Shown: one piece after another, positions 6,453 to 18,255 of the stretch
How positions within the stretch are numbered: position 1 is the stretch's first letter
Layout: every line of letters starts with the position of its first letter
DNA from: Paenibacillus ginsengihumi DSM 21568
GTDB lineage: Bacteria; Bacillota; Bacilli; Paenibacillales; NBRC-103111
Assembly: GCF_000380965.1 (NCBI RefSeq)
Contig: NZ_KB905554.1
Span: forward strand, 1-64,000
DNA: 64,000 nt
Direction: 5' to 3'
The notes under the pieces: model-generated
The model's database searches: none
Told to the model about the DNA's origin: nothing
The model's input: only the letters and a program-made list of their open reading frames with translations
Program-made: the position numbers and the translations under genes

Positions 6453-6976
6453 ACCGGCAACCGCCTGCAACCACCGGCAACCTCCCGGCGACCTCCCGGC
6501 GACCGCAAGTCGCCGCTTCTCCTTGACGGCAGGCGAATCAATGGCGCGATCCGTTCGCGATTCCGTTGGTTCGCCTGTTCTGCTTCGCTGCCGAGCGCCC
6601 CGTCAAAGGGGAGAGCCGCTCCGCCGGATGCGTAAGCAGCGAAGCATTCCTGATGCTCAGGGAGCTGAACCATGCGCTAAGGCGAAAGCGGTAGCGGAAT
6701 GCAGCGTCCTTTAAACGCAAGCGCTTACTCGGTTTTGACAGCCGCCCGGCCGTTTCTCGCCCTCCTTTGTTTTCCGCGCATCCGCGCCGCGGCGCACGTC
6801 TTCCCCAAGCCCGCAAAAAATAGGTTCAAAATTGCTTAAAAAAAGTCAATAACCAAGTTGCTAAATCATAAGAATCATAATAAGATAAAACTAAGAAACA
6901 GAATGTTCAGAAAATTCGATCAATCCATTTTGCCGGTGCAAGCATGCTGCCGGGTATTTTCGAGGGAGGGATTGCC
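6453..6976. other. gene-free interval of about 520 bases
   Basis: No supported gene. 6468-6510 holds a short GC-rich direct repeat (CCTCCCGGCGACC twice). AAGCGCTTAC at 6719-6728 resembles a cre core but the flanks match poorly. From about 6830 the sequence turns strongly AT-rich up to the next gene, which is where its promoter and 5' leader probably lie, though no convincing -35/-10 pair stands out. Confidence 0.4.
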
Positions 6977-7573
6977 GTGAGCAAGAGTCATGAAGTGGAA
7001 TACTGCAACCTGGAATTACGGTTTGACCGTCGGCAAATCCGTAACTTCATCAAGACGCTGATTCAGGAAGGCTATTCGCTCTATTGGAACGAAAGCGACC
7101 AGCAGTTCATCGTCTCGATCAGAACCGGACGCAAGCTGGTGAAGCTGAAGTTTCAGCGCATCGGGGAGAGGTACAAGATCGTGGGGAATTATTCGTTCAA
7201 GGACGAGAAGCTGGCGGAGCTGATGGAGAAGATGATCGGCGATACGCGCGGCCATGCCGTCGTCAAACGGTTTAAAGACAGGCAGATCTTGATTGAAAAT
7301 ATCATGTTCGGGGAAATCATCCGCATGGTCGAAATTTCGGGTGTGGAGCATAAGGTTTTGTTTCAAAAGGAGCCCGTGGTCACCATGGAAGAAATGATGC
7401 AGGCATTCAAGTCGAGACGGCCGGACGATCGCATTCCGGTGCTGAGGATGGAGCTCGATTACGAGCTGGCGACGCTTCATGAGGCCATTCAGAGCGGAGA
7501 CCGCGAGGCGGCGGAAAAAAGCAAGGAAAGGCTGAGGGAGCTCAGGTATGAAATGCTGCTGCTGGAAATGTAA
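6977..7573 (+). CDS. conserved hypothetical protein
   Basis: A 198-residue soluble protein. GTG 6977 is chosen because it follows GGAGGG by six bases; an upstream ATG at 6944 lacks a ribosome site. Residues 1-130 are a mixed alpha/beta region rich in aromatic and basic residues (CNLELRFDRRQIRNFIKTL, GRKLVKLKFQRIGERYKIV), and the C-terminus from about 150 is a charged helical pair (LRMELDYELATLHEAIQSG, ERLRELRYEMLLLEM). There is no signal peptide or membrane segment. I believe homologues are common in Paenibacillus but their function is not known to me. A strong terminator follows. Confidence 0.6.
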   Translation: MSKSHEVEYCNLELRFDRRQIRNFIKTLIQEGYSLYWNESDQQFIVSIRTGRKLVKLKFQRIGERYKIVGNYSFKDEKLAELMEKMIGDTRGHAVVKRFKDRQILIENIMFGEIIRMVEISGVEHKVLFQKEPVVTMEEMMQAFKSRRPDDRIPVLRMELDYELATLHEAIQSGDREAAEKSKERLRELRYEMLLLEM

Positions 7574-7587
7574 TATGGCGAATCCGT

Positions 7588-7624
7588 GAACGGTCTGTGC
7601 GTCAAGGGGCACAGGCCGTTTTTT
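7588..7624 (+). terminator. rho-independent terminator
   Basis: AACGGTCTGTGC (7588-7599) pairs with GCACAGGCCGTT (7608-7619), then a T run, closing transcription of the preceding gene. Confidence 0.9.
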
Positions 7625-7708
7625 GCCGTTCACTCAGCAGGCGGCCCGCCGGCCCTTAGCAGCACAAAAAAAGTTGAAATTCCGCAGGCGCTGTGCAAAA
7701 ATAGTACA

Positions 7709-7737
7709 TTGTTAACGTGTGCACCCTATGATATGAT
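7709..7737 (+). promoter_or_regulatory. promoter with LacI/cre-type operator of the gluconate operon
   Basis: TTGTTA (7709-7714) and TATGAT (7732-7737) are 17 bases apart; a second TATGAT overlaps at 7727-7732. The site TGTTAACGTGTGCA (7710-7723) has the central CG and TG...CA ends of a LacI/GalR operator and differs from the CcpA cre pattern at two defined positions. A nearly identical site is in front of the Gfo/Idh/MocA gene (49980-49994). It ends 31 bases before the lacI-type gene, so it may be bound by that regulator, by CcpA, or by both. Confidence 0.6.
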
Positions 7738-7739
7738 GA

Positions 7740-10036
<2,297 letters not shown>

Positions 10037-11593
10037 ATGAGCTTGTCCGTATCCAAGCCGTACATCATTGCCGCCGATATCGGCACAACCAGCGCCAAAA
10101 CGCTGGTCATCGACGTAAGGGAAGGCCGGGTGCTGGCCTCCCATTCGATCGAGTATCCGCTTCATACGCCGCGCCCGGATATGGCGGAGCAGGACCCTGA
10201 CGAGATTTTCCGGGCGGTGCTTGAAGCGATTCGGCTGGTCAGGGAGAAGGCGGCCGTAGGGGCGGAGCAGGTGCTCTGCGTCTCGTTCAGCTCCGCAATG
10301 CACAGCGTTATCGCGATCGATAAGGAGCTGAACCCGCTCACGCGCTGCATCACCTGGGCCGACAACCGCGGCGTGCAGTATGTCCGCGTCCTGAAGGAGG
10401 AGCTGGACGGGCTGTCGATCTACCGGAATACGGGAACGCCGATTCATCCGATGTCTCCGCTGCTGAAGTTGATGTGGTTCCGCGATCATCGCCCCGAGCT
10501 GTTCGAGCAGGCGTACAAATTTATCGGCATCAAGGAGTACGTCTTCGCGAAGCTGTTCGGCCAGCTTATCATCGATTATTCGATCGCCAGCGCGACCGGG
10601 CTGTTCAACCTGCGCCGCCTCGACTGGGACGACAAGGCGTTGGAGGCTTGCGGCGTGCGCCGCGAGCAGCTCTCAGAGCCGGTGTCGACGATGCATATAT
10701 GCCAAGGCATGAAGGCCGAATATGCCGCTGCGGCCGGGCTTGACGCGGGTACGCCGTTCGTCGTCGGCGCCTCCGACGGCGTCCTGGCCAATCTCGGCGT
10801 CGGCGCGTTCGAGCCGGGCATCTACGCGGTGACGATCGGCACGAGCGGCGCCGTGCGCGGAGTCGTGCGCGAGCCGGTGACCGATCCGCAGGGCAGGCTT
10901 TTCTGCTATGCGCTGAATGAACATTTCTGGGTCGTCGGCGGCGCGATCAACAACGGCGGCATTATGCTGCGCTGGGTGCGCGATCAGCTCGCGACGCAGG
11001 AGGCGGAGGAAGGGCGGCGCCGCGGCATGGACCCGTACGACTATTTGACGCAGCTGGCCGAAGGCGTATCGCCGGGCGCGAACGGGCTCATCTTCCTGCC
11101 GCTGCTGACCGGCGAGCGGGCGCCGTATTGGAACGCGAACGCGCGCGGCGTATTTTTCGGCCTGTCGCTGTTCCACGAGAAGAAGCACATGATCCGTTCG
11201 GTTATGGAAGGGGTCATGTACCGCATTCACTCCGTCGTCACGGCGCTGGAGGAGGCGACCGGACCGACCAAAGAAATTCGCGCATCCGGCGGATTCGCCC
11301 GCTCCGGCTTCTGGCTGCAGATGATGGCTGACGTGCTCGGCGCCAAGGTCGCGGTGCCCAACTCGATCGAAAGCTCGGGACTCGGCGCTGCCCAGCTCGC
11401 CATGCTGGCGATGGGCGAGATCAACGATTTCTCCAGCGTGCACGGCTGGATGCAGGTGCAGCAGACGCTGCGCCCGAACGCGGCGAACCATGAGACATAC
11501 GCAAGGCTGACAAGCATTTATCAGCGTGTCTACCACCAGCTGAAGGACGAGTTCGACCAGATCGCGGCGTTTCAGCAGGAGCACGCCAATTAA
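10037..11593 (+). CDS. gntK: gluconokinase (FGGY family)
   Basis: Phosphorylates D-gluconate to 6-phosphogluconate with ATP. The 518-residue protein starts directly after the upstream stop and has the FGGY fold: phosphate loop AADIGTTSAKTLV at residues 12-24, the segment CVSFSSAMHSVIAIDKELNP, ITWADNRG, GTPIHPMSPLLKLMW and SASATGLFNLRRLDWD (slightly varied), all closely following the Bacillus GntK pattern, and the second nucleotide-binding motif GASDGVLANLGVGA and TIGTSGA. GERAPYWNANARG is the family signature region. It supplies the substrate of the 6-phosphogluconate dehydrogenase encoded two genes downstream. Confidence 0.92.
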   Translation: MSLSVSKPYIIAADIGTTSAKTLVIDVREGRVLASHSIEYPLHTPRPDMAEQDPDEIFRAVLEAIRLVREKAAVGAEQVLCVSFSSAMHSVIAIDKELNPLTRCITWADNRGVQYVRVLKEELDGLSIYRNTGTPIHPMSPLLKLMWFRDHRPELFEQAYKFIGIKEYVFAKLFGQLIIDYSIASATGLFNLRRLDWDDKALEACGVRREQLSEPVSTMHICQGMKAEYAAAAGLDAGTPFVVGASDGVLANLGVGAFEPGIYAVTIGTSGAVRGVVREPVTDPQGRLFCYALNEHFWVVGGAINNGGIMLRWVRDQLATQEAEEGRRRGMDPYDYLTQLAEGVSPGANGLIFLPLLTGERAPYWNANARGVFFGLSLFHEKKHMIRSVMEGVMYRIHSVVTALEEATGPTKEIRASGGFARSGFWLQMMADVLGAKVAVPNSIESSGLGAAQLAMLAMGEINDFSSVHGWMQVQQTLRPNAANHETYARLTSIYQRVYHQLKDEFDQIAAFQQEHAN

Positions 11594-11608
11594 CGGGAGG
11601 GGTACAAG

Positions 11609-12382
11609 ATGGCAATGAATTTATTCGATCTTACCGGCAAGACGGCCGTCATTATCGGCGGCAACAGCACGCTTGGCGGCACGATGGCCGTGGCGCTCGG
11701 CGGACACGGGGCGGATGTGGCGATCGTCGGCCGCAATCAGGAGAAGTGCGAGGAAGTCGTGAAGCGGGTGGAGGAAGCCGGCGGCAAAGCGAAAAGCTTC
11801 AGCGCCGACGCGACCAAGGCGGAAGATTTGCAGCGCGTGCTCGGCGAGGTGCTGGCCTGGACAGGCCGCTGCGACGTGCTGATGAACTGCCCCGGCAAAA
11901 ACAGCGCGACGCCGTTCTTCGAAATCACGATGGAAGAATGGGATTCCATCATGGAGGTCAACCTGAAGAGCGTCGTTTTGGCCTGCCAAATTTTCGGCAA
12001 ATATATGGTGGACAAAGGAGAGGGCGGCAGCATCATCAACATTTCGTCCGTTTCGTCCGATCCGCCGCTGTCCCGCGTCTTTACGTATTCGGCCTCCAAA
12101 GCGGCGGTCAACAACGTGACCAAATATTTGGCCAGAGAGTTCGCTCCGGCCCGGGTGCGCGTCAACGCCATCATTCCCGGATTTTTCCCGGCCGAGCAAA
12201 ACCGCAAAATATTGTCCCCGGATCGGGTCGAAGCGATCATGCGGCATACCCCGATGAACCGCTTCGGCGAAGCGGAGGAGCTGCAGGGCGCGGCCGTGTA
12301 TCTCGCCTCCGAGAAAGCGTCCGGCTTCGTGACAGGCACGCTGCTGCGCGTGGACGGTGGATTTGGAGCGATTACCATTTAA
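11609..12382 (+). CDS. SDR oxidoreductase of fructuronate/mannonate type
   Basis: A 257-residue short-chain dehydrogenase behind GGGAGGGG. The cofactor loop reads GGNSTLGG, a variant of TGxxxGIG, and the catalytic set is NISSVS with YSASK at about 155. The segments IIPGFFPAEQNRK and LLRVDGGFGAI are features I associate with SDR-type D-mannonate oxidoreductases (fructuronate reductases). That would convert fructuronate to mannonate with NAD(P)H. It lies 15 bases after gntK in the same operon, giving the LarA-type protein a source of mannonate. Gluconate 5-dehydrogenase is the main alternative. Confidence 0.78.
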   Translation: MAMNLFDLTGKTAVIIGGNSTLGGTMAVALGGHGADVAIVGRNQEKCEEVVKRVEEAGGKAKSFSADATKAEDLQRVLGEVLAWTGRCDVLMNCPGKNSATPFFEITMEEWDSIMEVNLKSVVLACQIFGKYMVDKGEGGSIINISSVSSDPPLSRVFTYSASKAAVNNVTKYLAREFAPARVRVNAIIPGFFPAEQNRKILSPDRVEAIMRHTPMNRFGEAEELQGAAVYLASEKASGFVTGTLLRVDGGFGAITI

Positions 12383-12511
12383 GCGGGATGATCGTTACGC
12401 TTGCAGCCGCTCTTGAAAATGCGGACAAATTCCATTACCATTCAGTAAGGAAGTAGTTTTGTTTTCAAGGCGGTTGCAATTCAATAAATACAGGGGAAGG
12501 AAGAGAAACGA

Positions 12512-13924
12512 ATGTCCAAACAACAAATCGGCGTCATCGGGTTGGCCGTCATGGGGAAGAACCTGGCGCTCAATATTGAGAGCAGAGGCTTCACCGTATC
12601 CGTGTACAACCGTTCCCGCGAGAAGACCGATGCTCTGCTCGAAGAAGCGAAGGGCAAAAATCTCGTAGGTACATATACCATCGAGGAGTTCGTGGCTTCG
12701 CTTGAAAAGCCGCGCAAAATTTTGATCATGGTGCAGGCGGGCAAAGCGACCGATGCGACCATCGAATCGCTTATTCCGCATCTGGAGCAAGGCGATATCA
12801 TCATCGACGGCGGCAACGCGTATTTCCCGGATACCCAGCGCCGCAACAAGGAGCTGGAGGCGCACGGCATCCGCTTCATCGGCACGGGCGTTTCCGGCGG
12901 GGAGGAAGGCGCGCTCAAGGGGCCGGCGATCATGCCGGGCGGCCAGAAGGACGCCTATGCGCTTGTCGAGCCGATCTTGACGGCGATCTCCGCGAAGGTC
13001 GGCGGCGATCCTTGCTGCACCTACATCGGTCCGGACGGCGCAGGCCACTACGTGAAGATGGTGCACAACGGCATCGAGTACGGGGATATGCAGCTGATCT
13101 GCGAAGCGTATCAACTGCTTAAGGACGTGCTCGGCCTGAGCACCCAGGAACTGCACGAGATTTTCTCGGAATGGAACAAAGGCGAGCTGGACAGCTATCT
13201 GATCGAGATTACCGCCGACATTTTCACAAAGAACGATCCGGAGACGGGCAAGCCGATGGTCGACGTCATTCTCGACTCCGCCGGCCAGAAGGGAACGGGC
13301 AAGTGGACAAGCCAAAGCGCCCTCGACCTTGGCGTGCCGCTCTCGATCATTACGGAATCGGTATTCTCCCGCTTCATCTCGGCGATGAAGCAAGAGCGCG
13401 TCGCCGCCAGCAAAGTGCTGAGCGGGCCGCAGCAGAAGCCGTTCGACGGCGACCGCGCCCAATTCATCGAAGCGGTGCGCCAGGCGCTGTATGCCAGCAA
13501 AATCTGCTCCTATGCGCAGGGCTTCGCGCAAATGCGGGCTGCCTCGGAGGAATACGGCTGGAATCTCGACTACGGCAGCATCGCCATGATTTTCCGCGGC
13601 GGCTGCATCATCCGCGCCCGCTTCCTGCAAAATATCAAGGATGCGTACGACCGCAATCCGGAGCTGAAAAACCTGCTGCTGGACGAGTATTTCAAAGGCG
13701 TCGTAGAGAAGTACCAGGAGGCGTGGAGAACGGTCGTGGCGACAGCCGTAACGCGCGGCATCGCCGTGCCGGCATTCGCTTCCGCTCTCGCCTACTACGA
13801 CAGCTACCGCACCGAGCGTCTGCCGGCTAACCTGCTGCAAGCGCAGCGCGACTACTTCGGAGCGCATACGTTCCAGCGTGTGGATAAGGAAGGCACCTTC
13901 CACTTTAACTGGATGGATAATTAA
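12512..13924 (+). CDS. gndA: 6-phosphogluconate dehydrogenase, decarboxylating
   Basis: Oxidises and decarboxylates 6-phosphogluconate to ribulose-5-phosphate. The 470-residue length matches the long-chain NADP-dependent form. Visible are the Rossmann motif [16 protein letters not shown] (residues 7-22; Ala where most have Gly) and NRSREKTD, the substrate loop [34 protein letters not shown], and the catalytic [14 protein letters not shown] with its Lys and Asn. A 129-base gap with its own GGGGAAGGAAG ribosome site separates it from the SDR, so it may also have its own promoter. It completes the route from gluconate to the pentose phosphate pool. Confidence 0.95.
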   Translation: MSKQQIGVIGLAVMGKNLALNIESRGFTVSVYNRSREKTDALLEEAKGKNLVGTYTIEEFVASLEKPRKILIMVQAGKATDATIESLIPHLEQGDIIIDGGNAYFPDTQRRNKELEAHGIRFIGTGVSGGEEGALKGPAIMPGGQKDAYALVEPILTAISAKVGGDPCCTYIGPDGAGHYVKMVHNGIEYGDMQLICEAYQLLKDVLGLSTQELHEIFSEWNKGELDSYLIEITADIFTKNDPETGKPMVDVILDSAGQKGTGKWTSQSALDLGVPLSIITESVFSRFISAMKQERVAASKVLSGPQQKPFDGDRAQFIEAVRQALYASKICSYAQGFAQMRAASEEYGWNLDYGSIAMIFRGGCIIRARFLQNIKDAYDRNPELKNLLLDEYFKGVVEKYQEAWRTVVATAVTRGIAVPAFASALAYYDSYRTERLPANLLQAQRDYFGAHTFQRVDKEGTFHFNWMDN

Positions 13925-14268
13925 TAAGAGCCGGGAGGGGAGAAGCGGCGGCTTGGCGGCTCAGGGTGAAGGCCGTAGGACGCTTCATAGACCCAGCTTT
14001 TGAGCCGGTCGGCTTCCGAGTCGAATCCGTTCCTTCGCTGAATCAGCATCAACGCGATTTCGGCAAAATAACGAAAGTTTTGAAGCAAGCGTGGCTGGGG
14101 CAGGTCCGTAATTTTCGGATCTTCCTCGGCCACCTTTTTTTTGATGTACTCAAGCATCCAGACGACTTCTTCCCGGCATAACGGATGGGCGGGATCGAGA
14201 ATCTTGGCGAGCTTGATCTCGGTCAGATTCAATTGGGGCTCCTGTGGATTCGGCATAGCGGAATGCAT
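13921..14268 (-). CDS. conserved hypothetical protein
   Basis: A 115-residue acidic, mostly helical protein. ATG 14268 follows AAGGAG by ten bases; a longer reading from 14331 has no ribosome site. The core [27 protein letters not shown] and [30 protein letters not shown] looks like a small all-alpha fold. No membrane segment or known motif. It converges on gndA and the two stop regions overlap by four bases. I do not recognise the family. Confidence 0.55.
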   Translation of the reverse strand: MHSAMPNPQEPQLNLTEIKLAKILDPAHPLCREEVVWMLEYIKKKVAEEDPKITDLPQPRLLQNFRYFAEIALMLIQRRNGFDSEADRLKSWVYEASYGLHPEPPSRRFSPPGSY

Positions 14269-14386
14269 TGAGCGCTCACTCCTTGACCACAAAATGGATT
14301 CAAATGACCTGAGTACTTCACAGCTTGGCACATTTTGCTAGCGTTTATTCACAACAGTTCATCATATGTTTCGAAACCGCATCCTA

Positions 14387-14414
14387 TTCACCGAAGCAAG
14401 TGCTGTGATATGAT
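14387..14414 (+). promoter_or_regulatory. probable promoter of aroK
   Basis: An extended -10 box (TG, one base, TATGAT at 14409-14414) with a weak TTCACC at 14387-14392, 16 bases upstream. It is 72 bases before the aroK ATG. Confidence 0.45.
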
Positions 14415-14486
14415 AGGATAGATTTAGCTCGCGGCCGGCGGATACGCATCGGAAGCGGCATTAGGATCAATAAGCTGAGGTGCGCC

Positions 14487-15011
14487 ATGACTAACAAAAA
14501 CAATATCGTATTGGTCGGCTTGATGGGGACGGGCAAATCCACCGTCGGCCAGGCATTGGCCGAACGGCTCGGCTGGACGTTCGTCGATACGGACGCGCTG
14601 ATCGAGCAGGAACGGGGAATGGCGATTCGCGAAATATTCGCCCGTTACGGCGAAGCCGCCTTTCGGCAGGCCGAGACGGAGACGATCGAACGCATCATGG
14701 AAGGCGAGCGGCAAGTCGTCGCGACCGGCGGCGGCGCCGTGCTCGCCGCAGCCAACCGCCAGGCGATGACCCGCACGGGCTATGTCGTCAGGCTGGCGGC
14801 GTCGGCGGAGACGATTATCGAGAGAGTGCGGCACGACAGGAACCGCCCGCTGCTCAGCGGCGATCTGGAGCAGCGTGTCCGGGCGATCATGGAGGAGCGG
14901 CGTCACGCATACGATTTCGCGGATGCAGCCGTCGACACGACAGGTCTGGACGTTGCCGACATTGTCGGCCTGATCGTGAGCCAGTGGGAAGCGGGAGCGG
15001 TCCAGCGATGA
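14487..15011 (+). CDS. aroK: shikimate kinase
   Basis: Phosphorylates shikimate to shikimate-3-phosphate with ATP, the fifth step of the aromatic pathway. At 174 residues it has normal length. Walker A GLMGTGKST is at residues 11-19; VDTDALIE at 33-40 has the shikimate-binding Asp; ATGGGAV is the GG-rich shikimate loop; and DRNRPLL is the lid with its conserved Arg residues. aroA, which uses its product, is about 560 bases downstream with a minus-strand rhodanese gene between them. Confidence 0.93.
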   Translation: MTNKNNIVLVGLMGTGKSTVGQALAERLGWTFVDTDALIEQERGMAIREIFARYGEAAFRQAETETIERIMEGERQVVATGGGAVLAAANRQAMTRTGYVVRLAASAETIIERVRHDRNRPLLSGDLEQRVRAIMEERRHAYDFADAAVDTTGLDVADIVGLIVSQWEAGAVQR

Positions 15012-15064
15012 CGCTTAATCGCCTTCGCCAAAGCGAGGCGGGGCGGGGCGAACGGTCTCGCTTG

Positions 15065-15358
15065 CTACAGCTGCTCCCAGGCGAGCATGCCGCCGGTCAT
15101 ATTGACGATCCGGGTATAGCCCTGCGAAGCCAAATACTCGTAAGCGCGTCCGCTGCGGTTGCCGCTGCGGCATATGAGGACCGTCTCCCGGTCCTTCGGG
15201 ATTTCCGCCATTCTGACCGGCAGCTCCTGCAGCGGAATGTTTACCGCTCCGGCCACCATGCCGGCGGCGGTTTCCTCGGGCTCGCGGACGTCGACGATGG
15301 TCAGCGCCTCGCCTTGCTCCAGTCTTTGCTTGAGCTCCTCCGGGAGGATCGTGTTCAT
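15065..15358 (-). CDS. rhodanese-like domain protein
   Basis: A single rhodanese domain of 97 residues. The segment TIVDVREPEETAAGMVAGAVNIPL is the classical N-terminal half and VLICRSGNRSGRAYEYL contains the active-site loop CRSGNRS with the sulfur-carrying Cys. Such stand-alone domains transfer sulfane sulfur to cyanide or thiol acceptors such as thioredoxin. ATG 15358 follows AGGAGG. It lies on the strand opposite the aro genes and has no obvious partner. Confidence 0.88.
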   Translation of the reverse strand: MNTILPEELKQRLEQGEALTIVDVREPEETAAGMVAGAVNIPLQELPVRMAEIPKDRETVLICRSGNRSGRAYEYLASQGYTRIVNMTGGMLAWEQL

Positions 15359-15572
15359 TAGGCTGGCCTCCTTAGGTTGGGCACGTTTTTGCTATTCATC
15401 TTAATGAAGCGCGCTGCGTCTGTCAAACATTTTAGCAGCATCGCGCCGGCTCAAAAAAGAGGGTTTGCCTTGCCCCATGTCGAAGGTATTGTCCGGTAAG
15501 TGCGCGATGAGGCGGCCTACCGCGGTTTTGACGGGGAATTTGCCGATGTCACAGTAAGGGAGTCGATCATAC

Positions 15573-16868
15573 ATGAAAGCCATAGTCAAGCCGACACAAC
15601 GATTGGAAGGCACGATCAACGCGCTTTCCTCCAAAAATTATACGACACGTTACATGCTGATCGGAGCGCTGGCCGAAGGGACAAGCACGATCTATTATCC
15701 CGCGCGCAGCGAAGACAGCGATGCGATGCGCCGCTGCATCAAAGACTTGGGGGCAATCCTTGAGGAAGACGACGAGAAGATGGTCATCCGCGGTTTCGGC
15801 CGCAATCCGGCGCCCGTGCGCGAGCTGAACGTCGGCAATGCCGGAGCGGTGCTGCGTTTTCTCATGTCCGTGGCCGCGTTTTGCCCGGAGGTGACCTTCA
15901 TTAACGCCTATCCCGATTCGCTCGGCAAACGGCCGCACGAGGACCTGATCGACGCGCTCGGGCAAATGGGCGTGCAGGTCGAGCACAACGGCGGCAAGCT
16001 GCCGATTACGATTCGCGGCGGACGGCCGAAGGGCGGCCGCATCACCGTATCGGGCAGCGTCAGCTCGCAGTATTTGAGCTCGCTGCTGTTCATGACTCCT
16101 CTGCTGGACGAGGACAGCGAAATTACGGTGCTCAGCGACCTGAAATCGAAGGTCGTCGTCGGCCAGACGCTGGAAGTGATCGAGCAGGCGGGCGTAAGGA
16201 TCGAGGCTTCCCCCGACCTGATGCATTACCGAATTCCTGGCAGGCAAAAATATGCCTCGCAGGAGTATATCGTGCAAGGCGATTACCCGGGCTCGGCGGC
16301 GATTCTGGCGGCGGCCTCCGTCATCGATTCGGACGTGAAGGTGCTGCGTCTCGCCGAGAAGAGCCGGCAGGGCGAGCGCGCCGTCGTTGATGTGCTGCGG
16401 GCGATGGGCGTTCCGCTGAGCCACGACAACGATATCGTGCACATCCGCGGCAACGGCCGGCTGACTGCGGGAGAATTCGACGGTGACCACTTTACGGACG
16501 GCGTATTGGCCATGGTTGCGGCTTCCGTCTTCGCCGAGGGCACCTCGCGTTTTTACAATGTCGAGAATCTTCGCTACAAAGAATGCGACCGGATTACCGA
16601 TTTTGTGACGGAGCTGCGCAAGGCGGGTGCCGACGTGGAGGAAAGGCAGAGCGAGATCATTGTCCACGGGCGTCCTGACGGGGTGGCCGGCGGCGTCGAA
16701 ATCAACGCCCATTACGATCACCGGGTTATCATGGCGCTGACTGTCGTCGGCATGCGCTCGGCCCAAGGACTGACGATCAACGATGCGCATCACGTGGCCA
16801 AATCGTATCCGCAATATTTCGATCATCTGCTTTCGCTCGGCGCCAATATCGAAATCGTCTCATCTTGA
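15573..16868 (+). CDS. aroA: 3-phosphoshikimate 1-carboxyvinyltransferase (EPSP synthase)
   Basis: Joins shikimate-3-phosphate and phosphoenolpyruvate to make EPSP. The 431-residue protein has two inside-out domains. VGNAGAVLRFLMSVA (about 88-102) is the PEP-binding signature in a variant form where LGNAGTAxR is usual, SSQYLSSLLF and the YKECDRI motif near 335 are well kept, and DHRVIMALTV is near the C-terminus. This places it nearer the class II-type enzymes than the E. coli form. ATG 15573 follows AAGGGAG. Confidence 0.92.
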   Translation: MKAIVKPTQRLEGTINALSSKNYTTRYMLIGALAEGTSTIYYPARSEDSDAMRRCIKDLGAILEEDDEKMVIRGFGRNPAPVRELNVGNAGAVLRFLMSVAAFCPEVTFINAYPDSLGKRPHEDLIDALGQMGVQVEHNGGKLPITIRGGRPKGGRITVSGSVSSQYLSSLLFMTPLLDEDSEITVLSDLKSKVVVGQTLEVIEQAGVRIEASPDLMHYRIPGRQKYASQEYIVQGDYPGSAAILAAASVIDSDVKVLRLAEKSRQGERAVVDVLRAMGVPLSHDNDIVHIRGNGRLTAGEFDGDHFTDGVLAMVAASVFAEGTSRFYNVENLRYKECDRITDFVTELRKAGADVEERQSEIIVHGRPDGVAGGVEINAHYDHRVIMALTVVGMRSAQGLTINDAHHVAKSYPQYFDHLLSLGANIEIVSS

Positions 16869-16923
16869 CGCCGGACGGCTGTCGCTTACAACAACGATGC
16901 CTCGCGAAAGGGGGGGATAGGCT

Positions 16924-17757
16924 GTGTCGGTAATTTGGAAAGGACTGCAGGTGACGTTCGGGCTTTTCCTGATTGCGGGTCTTGCTTTCGCCAGCTCGGT
17001 GTTCGGCGTGCTGCTGTATGCCAAAATAACGGGGAACGCCTGGTTTGAAGAGCCTGTCGCCCAAGCGGCAGCGGCGGTCGCGGATGCGAACGCGGCCGAT
17101 TCGGCGGCAAGCGGCCAGCAAGCGGCCGAGCAAGCTTCCGAGCCGGAGCCGCCGAAGTCGGTTCTGATTGAAGCGCCGATCGTCAGGCAGCGTCCCGAGC
17201 TTCCGGCAGGCTGCGAGGTCACAAGTCTGACGATGCTGCTGCAGTTCTCCGGCATCAGCAAAACGAAGCTGGAATTGGCCGACGAAATGAAGAAGGACCC
17301 TACGCCGATCCGCTACAATAAGGATGGCTCCATCGCGTATTGGGGGAACCCGAACACCGGTTTTGTCGGCGACGTCACGCGCAAATCGATCGGCTTCGGC
17401 ATCTATCATACGGCTCTGTTCGAGCTGCTTGAGCAGTATATCCCGGCGGCCGTCGACCTGACCCGCAAGCCGTTCGAGGACATTGAGGAGCACCTTCGGA
17501 AGGGCGTTCCGGTCGTCGTCTGGACGACGATCGATTTCCAAGTCCCGAGCAAATGGGTGACGTGGGATACTCCGGTCGGTCCGATCCGAACCACCTTCAA
17601 GGAGCATGCCGTGCTGCTGGTCGGCTACGACGAACAGCACGTATATGTGAACGACCCGTATTCCGGCAAAGCGAACTACAAGCTGAACAAAGAGCAGTTT
17701 GTGCAAACGTGGGAAGCGATGGGGCGGCAGGCCATTACATACTTGCCCGCCTCCTGA
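16924..17757 (+). CDS. membrane-anchored C39-like peptidase family protein
   Basis: A 277-residue protein beginning with GTG 16924 behind a G-rich ribosome site. An N-terminal hydrophobic helix (about 8-34) without a clear cleavage site anchors it to the outer face of the membrane, followed by an Ala/Glu/Pro-rich linker (45-80). The extracellular domain has LPAGCEVTSLTMLLQ with the nucleophile Cys, HAVLLVGYDEQHVYVNDP with the His, and the following Asp/Asn, the pattern of C39-like (papain-fold) domains. Substrate unknown; cell-wall or peptide processing is possible. Confidence 0.8.
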   Translation: MSVIWKGLQVTFGLFLIAGLAFASSVFGVLLYAKITGNAWFEEPVAQAAAAVADANAADSAASGQQAAEQASEPEPPKSVLIEAPIVRQRPELPAGCEVTSLTMLLQFSGISKTKLELADEMKKDPTPIRYNKDGSIAYWGNPNTGFVGDVTRKSIGFGIYHTALFELLEQYIPAAVDLTRKPFEDIEEHLRKGVPVVVWTTIDFQVPSKWVTWDTPVGPIRTTFKEHAVLLVGYDEQHVYVNDPYSGKANYKLNKEQFVQTWEAMGRQAITYLPAS

Positions 17758-17823
17758 AGCGCCCGTACCGGATTCGACCAAGGCTGTATAGCATCTCAAT
17801 CGCCGAAAGGAGCTGAAGAGCGC

Positions 17824-18252
17824 ATGGCGTTCGAAAATCCGTCCAGAGAACGTATCAAGGAGCTGCTGCAAGGAGCAGGCAATATCGCCGTCGTCGGCTT
17901 GTCGGACAAGCCTGACCGCACCTCGCATATGGTTGCGGAGGCAATGCAGAAGAAGGGGTACCGGATTATTCCCGTCAACCCGAACGTATCCGGAACGATA
18001 TTGGGCGAAACATGCTACGCCTCGCTTGCGGACATTCCTGAGCCGGTCGATATCGTCAACGTCTTTCGCAGAAGCGAACAGACGGTGCCTGTCGCCGAGG
18101 AAGCGGTAAACATCAAGGCGAAGGTGTTGTGGCTGCAGCAGGGCATTTATAACGAGGATGCGGCGCGAATCGCCGCCGAGGGGGGCCTTACGGTCATTAT
18201 GGACCGCTGCATCAAGGTCGAGGACGCCATCCTCCTTCCGGGAGGAAGATAA
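17824..18252 (+). CDS. CoA-binding domain protein (YccU type)
   Basis: A 142-residue single Rossmann-fold CoA-binding domain: NIAVVGLSDKPDRTSHMVAE, GYRIIPVNPNV, DIVNVFRRSEQTVPVAEEAV and LWLQQGIYNEDAARIAAEGG follow the family throughout, ending with MDRCIKVE. The family binds CoA but its physiological role is unsettled. It ends three bases before thiE and probably forms a unit with it. Confidence 0.88.
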   Translation: MAFENPSRERIKELLQGAGNIAVVGLSDKPDRTSHMVAEAMQKKGYRIIPVNPNVSGTILGETCYASLADIPEPVDIVNVFRRSEQTVPVAEEAVNIKAKVLWLQQGIYNEDAARIAAEGGLTVIMDRCIKVEDAILLPGGR

Positions 18253-18255
18253 GCC

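Noticed and set aside
6717-6730. cre-like core AAGCGCTTAC
   Set aside because: Flanking positions do not fit the cre pattern and no promoter is adjacent.
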